64,000 bases of DNA. Origin: Porticoccus sp002341315 (GTDB lineage: Bacteria > Pseudomonadota > Gammaproteobacteria > Pseudomonadales > Porticoccaceae). A program made the position numbers and the translations under genes. The notes below the pieces were generated by a model that saw only the letters and a list, made by a program, of their open reading frames with translations, was not told the origin of the DNA and did not search any database. Positions 27,027-35,070 of this stretch are shown piece by piece. The stretch lies in NCBI RefSeq assembly GCF_047634355.1, contig NZ_JBLIAL010000008.1; one strand, given 5' to 3'. How positions within the stretch are numbered: position 1 is the stretch's first letter; the number at the start of each line of letters is the position of its first letter.

Positions 27027-27415
27027 GAAATCTGATGCTCGCCGTGGCGCTGTTTTGCAGTGCAGCGGTTTATGCACACACGCCGGTTTGCCGTTGTGAA
27101 TTGAATGGCGACCGGATTGATTGCGAAGGCGGTTACCACGATGGTTCCGGAGCCGTGGATGTGACCATGCGCGTTGTCGCCTATACCGGGGAATCCCTCG
27201 TCACTGGCAAGCTGGATGATGCGTCACGATTCAGCACCCCGTTGCCCGGTCAACCTTTCTATATCCTGATGGATGCGGGCCCGGGGGAGGTCTTCGAGGT
27301 GGACTGGCGGGATATCGTGGGTATAGATGGCCAGCGTTTCGAGACGACGGAAGCAGGGGATGTCGGTGGTTCCTCAAATGGCCAACCGATAAACCAAAAA
27401 GGCAGTGATGAATAG
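27023..27415 (+). CDS. Exported hypothetical protein of the TonB operon
   Basis: 130 residues; ATG 27023 overlaps the previous stop. A signal peptide (residues 1-18, ending YAHT) precedes CRCELNGDRIDCEGGYHDGSG, a Cys-rich start, and a beta-rich body. I do not assign a family. The soluble part would lie in the periplasm. The operon position suggests a role in iron or siderophore handling. Confidence 0.65.
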   Translation: MRNLMLAVALFCSAAVYAHTPVCRCELNGDRIDCEGGYHDGSGAVDVTMRVVAYTGESLVTGKLDDASRFSTPLPGQPFYILMDAGPGEVFEVDWRDIVGIDGQRFETTEAGDVGGSSNGQPINQKGSDE

Positions 27416-28403
27416 ACCTATGACGAGAAACAGCATAACAAACCGGGCCTCAATCCTGGGCCGACTGATGGCTCTGGCCGGCCTTGGCCTGTTGGCGGCC
27501 AATGTGGCTTTTGCACAGGTCGAAACCACTGGCAGCAGTATGGTAACCGATGCGCCATCAACAGTGATCGAGGCCGGTGACAGGCCGGTGTCCATCTCCG
27601 TGGACGAGGCAGGGGCCATAACCATTGACCAGCAGGCGGTGACGGAGGGTAGTGTAATGGTAGGAGCTGGGGCTGATACTGCCCCAGAAACGACGGCCGG
27701 TCCGGTACTGCCCCACGACCTCAGCGCTTGGGGCATGTTTCTGCAGGCCGACTGGGTGGTAAAAGCGGTAATGATCGGCCTGGTGCTGGCTTCCATCGCC
27801 ACCTGGACGGTGCTGGTGGCCAAGACCCGGGAGCTGCGTGTGCTGGTGAAGCAACAGCGCAAGACGCTGGATGTGGTCACCTTGGCCGAAAGCCTGAAGA
27901 CTGCCCACGAGAAACTGGACGAGGGGCAGGGTAGTACCGAACTGACCCGAGCCGCCAGCCAGGAGCTGCGTTTGTCCGCCAATACCCTAATGGATGCGGA
28001 AGGGGTCAAGGAACGGGTGGCTTCTTGTCTTGAGCGGCTGGAAGCCGCCGCCGGACGCCGGATCACCAGGGGCACCAGCATTCTCGCGACGATAGGTGCG
28101 ACGGCGCCCTTCGTGGGATTGTTCGGTACCGTGTGGGGGATCATGAACAGCTTTATCGGTATCTCCAAGGCGCAGACCACCAACCTGGCGGTGGTCGCCC
28201 CCGGTATCGCCGAGGCGCTGCTGGCCACCGCCCTGGGTTTGGTGGCCGCCATTCCCGCCGTGATGATCTACAACCACTTCGCCCGGCAGATTGCCGCCTA
28301 CAAGGCGCTGGTGGGGGATACCTCCGCCGCGGTATTGCGGCTGGTGTCCCGGGACCTGAGCCGCTATACAGCCGGTAAACGCAAAGTCGCTGCGGAGGGC
28401 TGA
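27408..28403 (+). CDS. exbB: TonB-system proton channel subunit ExbB
   Basis: 331 residues from ATG 27408; a GTG directly before it and an ATG at 27420 are alternatives. A signal-like N-terminus (LMALAGLGLLAANVAFA) and a long periplasmic extension precede the MotA/TolQ/ExbB domain, with helices at about 120-138 (VKAVMIGLVLASIATWTVLV), 222-245 (GATAPFVGLFGTVWGIMNSF) and 260-285 (APGIAEALLATALGLVAAIPAVMIYN). With ExbD it drives TonB from the proton gradient. The extended N-terminus matches Pseudomonas-type ExbB. Confidence 0.92.
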   Translation: MNRPMTRNSITNRASILGRLMALAGLGLLAANVAFAQVETTGSSMVTDAPSTVIEAGDRPVSISVDEAGAITIDQQAVTEGSVMVGAGADTAPETTAGPVLPHDLSAWGMFLQADWVVKAVMIGLVLASIATWTVLVAKTRELRVLVKQQRKTLDVVTLAESLKTAHEKLDEGQGSTELTRAASQELRLSANTLMDAEGVKERVASCLERLEAAAGRRITRGTSILATIGATAPFVGLFGTVWGIMNSFIGISKAQTTNLAVVAPGIAEALLATALGLVAAIPAVMIYNHFARQIAAYKALVGDTSAAVLRLVSRDLSRYTAGKRKVAAEG

Positions 28404-28406
28404 ACC

Positions 28407-28844
28407 ATGGGCGCCAAAATTCAGCATGATGACGAGCTGGTGGAAAACCACGAGATCAATGTCACGCCCTTTATCGACGTGATGCTGGTGCTGCTGATTA
28501 TTTTCATGGTGGCTGCGCCACTGGCGACGGTGGATATCAAAGTGGACCTGCCGGCCTCTACGGCCGAGTCCCAGCCCAAGCCGGACCAGCCCCTGTACCT
28601 GACCATTGAGGCGGATCACAGCCTGTCGCTGGGTAATGATCCGGTGACACTTGATGGCTTGCCGACGTCGCTTCGCACCGCCACCGAGGGGGATACGGCA
28701 CGCCGCCTGTTCCTGCGTGCGGACAAGACCGTGGACTACGATACGCTGATGCAAACCATGAATAAATTGCAGGAGGCGGGGTACCTGAAAGTGGCGCTTG
28801 TGGGATTGGAAGGTATGCCGGGTGATGGAGGCTTCGCCCCGTGA
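28407..28844 (+). CDS. exbD: TonB-system subunit ExbD
   Basis: 145 residues, 3 bases after exbB. A short cytoplasmic start (ENHEINVTPFIDVMLVLLIIFMVAAP) contains the single membrane helix with the essential Asp in FIDVMLVLL. A periplasmic domain follows (LRADKTVDYDTLMQTMNKLQEAGY). It forms the proton path with ExbB. Confidence 0.94.
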   Translation: MGAKIQHDDELVENHEINVTPFIDVMLVLLIIFMVAAPLATVDIKVDLPASTAESQPKPDQPLYLTIEADHSLSLGNDPVTLDGLPTSLRTATEGDTARRLFLRADKTVDYDTLMQTMNKLQEAGYLKVALVGLEGMPGDGGFAP

Positions 28845-29758
28845 TAGATAATCTGGCTCGCAAGCCGCGCCTGACCCTGGTCCAGGGGCGTGAACTGGCG
28901 CACGTAGTGGAAGCGGATTTTATCCCCGAGTTGACCGAGTCACTGGTGGGGAAAAACAAGCGCCGGTGGTGGTTTGATGGCGAGCATTCCCGCTGGGTAA
29001 CGTCCCTGGGTATTGTACTGTTGATGTATGCCGCTCCCCTAGCTTGGTGGTTGTGGCCGGACAATGCTCCGGGGGCCAGCCTACCACCGCCGGCGGCCAT
29101 GGTGGTGGAGCTGGCGCCCGCGCCAGTGGCCCCGCCCGCGCCCACCGATCAGCCGCCTGGCCCGGAGCAGGCCGAGGCCACACCACCGCCCCCCGAGCCG
29201 AAACCCCTGCCGGAGCCCGAACCAGAATTGCCACCCGTACCGGAGGCCCCGGAGCCAGAAGTGGCCCTGGACCCCATCGAAGAGCCACCGTTGGAGGAGT
29301 CCGAACCCGAGCAGGAGTCGCCACTCAAGCCCGAGGAACCCATCGAGGAAACGCCGCCGGAGGAGAAACCCGCCAGCAGCGCCAGTGCACCGCCCGAGGC
29401 GCCGGTGGAGGATGTTCAGACTGCCGCGCCTAATCACGGGGTATCCAATCCAGCGGTGGATCGGAACCGGATGCTTAACTGGCAAAGTAGCCTGATGATG
29501 AAACTCAACGAGGCCAAGCGCTACCCGTCCAGGGCCCGGCGCTCACGTCACGAGGGCGTAGCCTACCTGCGTTTTGCCATGGACAGGGAGGGCGCTGTGT
29601 TGTCCGCCAGCATCGAGCGCAGTTCCGGTTACCCGCTGCTGGATGAGGAAACCCTTGAGTTGATCGAGCGGGCGCAACCCTTGCCGAAGCCGCCGGAGGA
29701 TATGGCTGGTGAATCGCTGGAATTCGTGGTGCCGGTGGAATTTTTTCTGAACCGATAG
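28841..29758 (+). CDS. tonB: Energy transducer TonB
   Basis: 305 residues from GTG 28841, overlapping the exbD stop (GTGA). A cytoplasmic start of about 50 residues is longer than in E. coli TonB. One helix follows (about 48-68, VTSLGIVLLMYAAPLAWWLW), then a Pro/Glu-rich spacer (about 75-190) that crosses the periplasm. The C-terminal TonB domain contains RYPSRARRSRHEGVAYLRFAM and ends VVPVEFFLNR. It is the only TonB in the window and presumably energises all three receptors. Confidence 0.92.
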   Translation: MIDNLARKPRLTLVQGRELAHVVEADFIPELTESLVGKNKRRWWFDGEHSRWVTSLGIVLLMYAAPLAWWLWPDNAPGASLPPPAAMVVELAPAPVAPPAPTDQPPGPEQAEATPPPPEPKPLPEPEPELPPVPEAPEPEVALDPIEEPPLEESEPEQESPLKPEEPIEETPPEEKPASSASAPPEAPVEDVQTAAPNHGVSNPAVDRNRMLNWQSSLMMKLNEAKRYPSRARRSRHEGVAYLRFAMDREGAVLSASIERSSGYPLLDEETLELIERAQPLPKPPEDMAGESLEFVVPVEFFLNR

Positions 29759-29840
29759 TACTGAGATGATACAGGCGAGAGCCTCCAGCAGATGGACGTT
29801 CATATTTCCAGGAGCACCGATGACAATAGGGTAGAACCCG

Positions 29841-30110
29841 TCAGTACTTTCGGTTGAGAGCGGCCTTCAGAGCTTCGGTGTCCAGCATGGACTCCGCCAG
29901 CAACTTCTTAAAGCGGGCGTTCTCTTCCTCAAGAGCCTTCAGGCGACGGGCTTCAGAGACTTCCAGACCACCGTACTTCTTGCGCCAAGTGTAGAAGGTT
30001 GCGTCCGAGATGTTGTACTTCCGGCACAGCTCTTTGACAGGAAGGCCAGCCTCGGCTTCCTTCAGAATGGGAATGATCTGTTCTTCGGTGAATCGCTTCT
30101 TCATGTTCAT
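29841..30110 (-). mobile_element. IS3-family OrfA remnant (transposase HTH part only)
   Basis: 89 residues from ATG 30110 (KKRFTEEQIIPILKEAEAGLPVKELC, then NISDATFYTWRKKYGG and a leucine-zipper-like ALEEENARFKKLLAE). This is the DNA-binding OrfA of an IS3/IS407-like element. No OrfB with the DDE domain follows on the minus strand; tonB begins to be encoded only 83 bases away. I see no clear terminal inverted repeats, so it is probably an immobile remnant. Confidence 0.8.
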
Positions 30111-30205
30111 CGTCCTCTCTGGTGAGAAAGTTCGGTGCAGGTCAATTGCCAGAACCAATGCATTAAGTTGCCAAAAGTAAACCTCCGTTCCTTAACTTCT
30201 CGTAG

Positions 30206-30370
30206 TCAATGGATATACCACCACCAAGGGTGTTTGGGTGGTGTTGTGTCAGTCACATCCTGGATAAAGAGCGCGACGAATAAAATGAAAACAGTCAGCA
30301 GCAACAGGCTTTTAAACCAGGATTTTAGGGGTCGTTTAGTCTGCATTTTTTGAGGATGCTCGTCTTGCAT
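30206..30370 (-). CDS. Small single-helix membrane protein, 54 residues, ends HPWWWYIH
   Basis: ATG 30370 with GGGAGAG 5 bases ahead and stop at 30206. A basic start (QKMQTKRPLKSWFKS) precedes one helix (about 21-36, LLLLTVFILFVALFI) and a short tail with Pro and aromatics (TTPPKHPWWWYIH). A positive-inside start would put the tail in the periplasm. No family recognised. It is downstream of the MocR gene in the same direction (192 bases) and ahead of the IS remnant. Codon use and the ribosome site support it being real. Confidence 0.6.
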   Translation of the reverse strand: MQDEHPQKMQTKRPLKSWFKSLLLLTVFILFVALFIQDVTDTTPPKHPWWWYIH

Positions 30371-30562
30371 CGTTCTCTCCCTGCGATGGATCAGCAGGCA
30401 AAGTTTGTTTGCATTCGGCCCTGTGGTATAGGAGCAGCTAGCTCATATTGTGTCAGTACACAGTTATAAATAGATTAACTGTTATGCATAACAGATCTGG
30501 GTATTCCCGATGGAGGAGTGTGTCTGTTGTACTGATGTGGTGGTGCACAACGTCGCCTTTGA

Positions 30563-31990
30563 CTAGGTGCTACTTACGTCCTTTCGCGCCAGTAATGCCG
30601 CAAGAGTGGACAGGGCCTTCATCGCGGTTTCATCCCAGCGGCACGCACAGGAAAGACGAATGAAGTTCCGGTATTTCCGACTCGCTGAGAAGATGGGGCC
30701 GGGCGCGATACTGATACCACGGGCCATGGCTTGCTGGGCCAGTTCGAGGCTGTTGACGTCTTTGGGCAGTTCTACCCAGATGACAAACCCGCCCTCCGGT
30801 CGTGTGATGCGGGTGCCCTCCGGGAACAGCGCCATGACGGTGCCCGACATGCGGGAAACGGCGAGCGCATAGTCGTTTTTCACCTTGCGCAGGTGGCGTT
30901 CATACTGGCCACCCTCCAGCAGGGAGGCGACAGCGAGCTGGGGGATTGTGGGGGTGGCAAGATTGAGCACGTATTTCATGTACTCCACCTGTTGCTGGTG
31001 GCGTCCCGGGACGATCCAGCCGATGCGCAGCCCGGGCGCTAGCGTCTTGGAAAACGAGCCGCAATACAGTACATCTCCGGCTGGTGATAGCGCCTTGCAG
31101 ATGGACGGTCTCACGGTACTGAAGCCCAGGTCGCCATAGACATCGTCTTCCACCAGGGGAATATCGTGGCTGGCCAGCAGCTCCACTAATCTGGTCTTGT
31201 GGTCGCCCGGCATGCAGCTTCCCAGGGGGTTGCTGAAGTTGGGTGTCACCGCGCAGGCCTTGATGGGCCACTGTTCCAGGGCAAGCTCAAGGGCCTCCAG
31301 GGAAATACCGGTGCGGGGATGGGTGGGAATTTCCAGGGCTTTCAGGCCGAGATTGTCGATGACCTGGAGCAGCCCGTAGAACGTCGGTGATTCTACGGCC
31401 ACCACATCGCCGGGGGTGGTGACGGCCCGCAGAGCCAGGGAAAGGGCTTCCTGACAGCCATTGGTAATCACGATTTCGTCGGGGTGGACGGGGCAGCCAG
31501 CCTCCACCATGCGTCGGGCAATCTGCCGGCGCAAGGCGGGCAGGCCGGGGGGGAATTCGTAAGCGGCAACACTGTTCCTGTGGTATCTGGCGGCCTCGGT
31601 TATGGCTCGTTCAATGGCGCGAACCGGTAGAAACGAGGCATCGGGTACCGCGGCCCCCAGTTGTATTACCGACGGGTCATGGGAAGCCTTGCCCATATTG
31701 AGCACCAGGGCCTGTCCGTTGACGGGCACAGGCTTGTTGGGAGGCCTGGATGTCAACGGCTCCGGGGCCAGTGGTAGGGGTTTTTCCCGCAGGTAATACC
31801 CGGAGCGGTTGCGCGCCTCGATCAGGCCAGCATCCTCCAGGTGGCGGTAGGCGGTGATGACCGTGGCGATACTGACGTTGCGTTGCTTGCTGAGGGTGCG
31901 TACCCCGGGAAGTCTGTCGCCCGGTTGGTAGATTCCCCGCTCTATACCTGCCTTTAGCTCGTTGGCGACTTGTTGATACAGCGTTTCCAT
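30563..31990 (-). CDS. MocR-type regulator (GntR HTH fused to aminotransferase fold)
   Basis: 475 residues. The N-terminal GntR winged HTH (1-75: LYQQVANELKAGIERGIYQPGDRLPGVR) is joined to a class I aminotransferase domain (about 115-470). The PLP lysine is in YCGSFSKTLAPGLRIGW, with conserved NFSNPLGSCMP and LVEDDVYGDLGF. MocR proteins use PLP as effector or cofactor and regulate vitamin B6, taurine, GABA or amino-acid genes. It is divergent from the PhzF-like gene, which is probably its target. Confidence 0.9.
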   Translation of the reverse strand: METLYQQVANELKAGIERGIYQPGDRLPGVRTLSKQRNVSIATVITAYRHLEDAGLIEARNRSGYYLREKPLPLAPEPLTSRPPNKPVPVNGQALVLNMGKASHDPSVIQLGAAVPDASFLPVRAIERAITEAARYHRNSVAAYEFPPGLPALRRQIARRMVEAGCPVHPDEIVITNGCQEALSLALRAVTTPGDVVAVESPTFYGLLQVIDNLGLKALEIPTHPRTGISLEALELALEQWPIKACAVTPNFSNPLGSCMPGDHKTRLVELLASHDIPLVEDDVYGDLGFSTVRPSICKALSPAGDVLYCGSFSKTLAPGLRIGWIVPGRHQQQVEYMKYVLNLATPTIPQLAVASLLEGGQYERHLRKVKNDYALAVSRMSGTVMALFPEGTRITRPEGGFVIWVELPKDVNSLELAQQAMARGISIAPGPIFSASRKYRNFIRLSCACRWDETAMKALSTLAALLARKDVSST

Positions 31991-32010
31991 AGATGGGTTT
32001 TCCAGTAGCG

Positions 32011-32074
32011 TTTGGCCAGTACAGTTTTGGCCAGTTTTTATCGGTACAGATTATAAAAATGTACTTCTGTACCG
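32011..32074. promoter_or_regulatory. Operator-like repeats between the MocR and PhzF genes
   Basis: Direct repeat TTTGGCCAGT at 32011 and 32026. Half-site GTACAG at 32019 and 32044, and its complement CTGTAC at 32067. CGGTACAG/CTGTACCG form an 8-bp inverted repeat with a 17-base gap. Direct and inverted half-sites of this kind are what MocR regulators bind at divergent promoters. Confidence 0.55.
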
Positions 32075-32164
32075 TATCAATATAATTATTTTGAAACTGT
32101 ATCGAAAAGCAAGGGGTGTTTACAGTGGCTTTGAGAGTTTTCCGACTGTTTCACAGGAGTTCAA

Positions 32165-32959
32165 ATGTCCTGCCCCATTTACATTGTCGATGCTTTCTCC
32201 AGTGGCCCGTTCACGGGCAATCCTGCCGCTGTCTGTATTCTGACCGGCAGGGAATCTCCCCAGTGGATGCAAAATGTGGCAGCGGAGATGAATCTTTCTG
32301 AAACGGCATTTACCTGGCATTTGCAAACCAATGAATGGGTGCTGCGCTGGTTTACGCCCAGTTGCGAGGTCAATCTTTGTGGGCACGCCACCTTGGCTAC
32401 CGCCCATGTGCTATGGCAGCGCGGGGTTGGCCGCGACATGATTGATTTTCGTACCCGCAGTGGTCTGCTTTCGGCCAGTCGCAAAGACAGCGTGATCATG
32501 CTGGAACTGCCTGCGGATTCACCCGTGGAGCTTGCCCCAGACATGCAGGCGAGAATCTCAGAACTTTTGGGTGTTCAAGCGGAATGGATTGGCCGGGGTG
32601 GTGAAGATGCGCTTGTCGTGTTGAAGCGGGCTAGTGATGTGCGGTTACTGCAGCCTGAGCTGGCATTGCTGCAGGCATTACCCTTTCGAGGCCTGATCGT
32701 CACGGCGCCGGGAGATGAGGACGGCGTGGATTGCGTCTCCCGGTTTTTCGCTCCCGCCGCCGGCATACCGGAGGATCCGGTCACCGGATCGGCCCATTGC
32801 CTGCTGGCGGTGTATTGGGGACAGCGTCTTGGACACAGGACATTGCGGGGTTATCAGGCATCGATTCGTGGCGGGGTGGTGGATATGGAACTGTCGGGTT
32901 CCAGGGTGATATTGAGCGGGCTGGCGAAGACAGTGTTAACGGGCGAGTTCTGCGGTTGA
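32165..32959 (+). CDS. PhzF-family isomerase/epimerase
   Basis: 264 residues with the family start YIVDAFSSGPFTGNPAAVCIL, the catalytic Glu in MNLSETAF (about 45), CGHATLATAHVLW, and the C-terminal GIPEDPVTGSAHCLLAVYW loop. PhzF enzymes isomerise or epimerise small hydroxy/amino acids. The true substrate is not known for most members. Divergence from MocR hints at amino-acid metabolism. Confidence 0.9.
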   Translation: MSCPIYIVDAFSSGPFTGNPAAVCILTGRESPQWMQNVAAEMNLSETAFTWHLQTNEWVLRWFTPSCEVNLCGHATLATAHVLWQRGVGRDMIDFRTRSGLLSASRKDSVIMLELPADSPVELAPDMQARISELLGVQAEWIGRGGEDALVVLKRASDVRLLQPELALLQALPFRGLIVTAPGDEDGVDCVSRFFAPAAGIPEDPVTGSAHCLLAVYWGQRLGHRTLRGYQASIRGGVVDMELSGSRVILSGLAKTVLTGEFCG

Positions 32960-33016
32960 TTGGCGCAATGGTTATTCATTTTTATGGAGGATTAGGTAAT
33001 CATGGTAGACGATTAA

Positions 33017-33298
33017 AGTCTGGTTTACTTTTGCCAACACCTACAGTTATCCGTCGTTAATGCGGGCTACGCAGCTGGCAGCAGCAAACGACCTTTAGCT
33101 GCACTGGCAGCCATTTATGCTGGGCATGATTTTCAAGCAACAGGATTGGAGGCTCGCGAACAGTCCATCGCCAGCTACGATTTTTATACTGCCGAGGAAT
33201 GTTTTATCTGCGGCAGCGGTGCGCGGTTGATTCCAGTCAAAATTATTGACGGTCGGCAGATCGCCCGGTGTCCTGGGCCTGTGTATCAGCGGCTGTAA
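33017..33298 (+). pseudogene. Class IV aminotransferase, C-terminal fragment
   Basis: An open frame with no usable start reads ALAAIYAGHDFQATGLEARE, then DFYTAEECFICGSGARLIPV, then KIIDGRQIARCPGPVYQRL and stops at 33298. This matches the end of branched-chain/D-amino-acid aminotransferases (ADEVFxTGTxxxIxPVxxIDG...GPVTxxL). The PLP-binding Lys and the whole N-terminal half are absent, so it is a remnant. It directly follows phzF. Confidence 0.65.
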
Positions 33299-33345
33299 CT
33301 TGCTTATCAGATATTGATTGATGAGGAATGTAGGGAGGAAAAATC

Positions 33346-33852
33346 ATGACCTTCGACTTGGACAATTATGCCAATACCATGGCCCGCTACAATCAGTGGA
33401 TGAACGATACGCTGTATTCAGCCGCAGCGACCTTGACTCAGGAGCAGCGCAAGGCGGAGTGCGGCCTGTTCTTCGGCTCCCTCTACCACACCCTCAATCA
33501 CCTGCTGGTCTGTGACCTGATGTGGCTGGCCCGATTCAAAAACGAAGCTGTCACGATGAAAAGCCTGACGCAGGAGCTGTTCGGTGATTATCCCCAGTTG
33601 CGAGAAGCCCGTGAGCAAACTGACAAGGACATTATTGCCTGGGCAAAAAGCCTTGCGTTATGCCCGCCGCCCGAACGGTTGAACTATGTCAGTTTGTTGA
33701 GCAATACCGAGCGGAATGTGGACTTCGCTCAGGCTATCGTGCATTTCTTCAATCACCAAACCCACCATCGCGGACAGGTGACAGCGGCGCTGTCCCAGCG
33801 AGGCGTAGACTTCGGGGTGACAGATCTGATCTTTATGCCGGGGGAAGATTGA
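33346..33852 (+). CDS. DinB-family protein (metal-binding four-helix bundle)
   Basis: 168 residues from ATG 33346, with GGGAGGAAAAA ahead. DinB fold: N-terminal YANTMARYNQWMNDTLY, first metal His in YHTLNHLLVCDLMW, and the HFFNHQTHHRGQVTAAL helix with the second and third His. DinB/YfiT proteins are probably metal-dependent thiol-S-transferases or are uncharacterised. No operon partner is obvious. Confidence 0.87.
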   Translation: MTFDLDNYANTMARYNQWMNDTLYSAAATLTQEQRKAECGLFFGSLYHTLNHLLVCDLMWLARFKNEAVTMKSLTQELFGDYPQLREAREQTDKDIIAWAKSLALCPPPERLNYVSLLSNTERNVDFAQAIVHFFNHQTHHRGQVTAALSQRGVDFGVTDLIFMPGED

Positions 33853-34078
33853 CGACATCAATCTCTTGCTCTTTTGGCTTTATTCATCATTTTGGAAAGA
33901 GGGGTGTTGACCCAAACGCAGTAGATTTCCAAATGGAAAATTAGGTAGGGAGTCAAAAGGTGGAAACTGCGTTGCACAGGCCTGAGCATGGCAAGAAAAA
34001 ACCAGCAGCGACCATGACGGCAACCACCATCACGAGGATGCAATTCTGAACAATAACAAGTGCAGGCAGGAGAAAATA

Positions 34079-34735
34079 ATGAAGGACTACACAACCCCCG
34101 ACCTTAATCACAGTGCGTTGATCAGCATTGATGTACAAAACGACTTTGTGCTTGATGATGCTCCCGCCCGCATTCCAGGCACTCTGGAAGCTGTTCCGGC
34201 AATGAAGAAGGTAGTTCAGTCTTTTCGAGATAGCGGCATACCGATTATCCATGTTATCCGCTTGTACATGCCGGATGGCTCCAATGTGGATTTATGCCGC
34301 CGTGCGGCTGTTGAAAGTGGCGCCCGTATTGCGATACCGGAAAGTGAAGGTGCTGAGCTTGTTACATCATTAAAGCCCAACATAGATACCCGCTTGAATG
34401 CGCCGTTGTTGTTGTCGGGTGGCCTCCAGGAAATTGGTGACAATGAGTTTGTTCTTTTCAAGCCCCGGTGGGGCGCGTTTTACCAGACAGGGCTGGAAGG
34501 TTTCCTGCGAGGACGAGACATCAATACCCTGGTATTTTTGGGTTGTAACTACCCCAATTGCCCGCGCACCAGTATCTACGAGGCCAGTGAGCGGGATTTC
34601 AAAATCATGCTGGTCACGGATGCGATTTCTCAGCTCTATCCAAGGGGCGAGGACGAGATGAGCAATATTGGTGTGACCCTCTACTCCTCCGAAAATCTGG
34701 GCCAGCCATTACCAGCATCCATTTGTAATAGATGA
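34079..34735 (+). CDS. Isochorismatase-like cysteine hydrolase
   Basis: 218 residues. The triad is visible: Asp in ISIDVQNDF (about 19), Lys in FVLFKPRWGAFYQTGLEGFLR and Cys in FLGCNYPNCPRTSIYEASERDF. The cis-peptide region precedes the Cys as in the family. Members hydrolyse isochorismate, nicotinamide or other amides/N-carbamoyl compounds; the substrate cannot be told. The ribosome site CAGGAGAA precedes ATG 34079. Confidence 0.88.
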   Translation: MKDYTTPDLNHSALISIDVQNDFVLDDAPARIPGTLEAVPAMKKVVQSFRDSGIPIIHVIRLYMPDGSNVDLCRRAAVESGARIAIPESEGAELVTSLKPNIDTRLNAPLLLSGGLQEIGDNEFVLFKPRWGAFYQTGLEGFLRGRDINTLVFLGCNYPNCPRTSIYEASERDFKIMLVTDAISQLYPRGEDEMSNIGVTLYSSENLGQPLPASICNR

Positions 34736-35070
34736 TTTGGAAAGGGCAGCATGATTGAACACTTTTGATGTACGGAAATTCAAGTGGAGTGGCGGTGGGA
34801 CCATACCGGGGAAGTTCATCCCGTCATTTGTCATGGTCGATGCTGCGCAGCCGATAATGCTCCATGTTACCGGTCGATTTTTTGGGTCAAATTGGGAGGG
34901 ACTGACCGCGAAACTATGCCACTCTGAAATGTTGTCAGTTCTGGCGGTGCAACGTGCAATGCTCAATCTTTATAACCCCAGTAAGATATGTTTTCGGATT
35001 GGCAGGCCCACGGCTAATGCGCCATGCTTACTGATCACACGCAGCGAGAAACCGGTTTCGGGAGAGCATC
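34736..35070. other. Interval without a convincing gene
   Basis: Short open frames exist on both strands (for example 34755-35114 plus, TTG start) but have no ribosome site, no recognisable motif and run into the next gene. I see no terminator or repeat here. Confidence 0.5.

Noticed and set aside
28920..29485. Several long frames on both strands over tonB
   Set aside because: They are shadows of the Pro/Glu-rich TonB spacer, whose GC-rich repeats leave other frames open.
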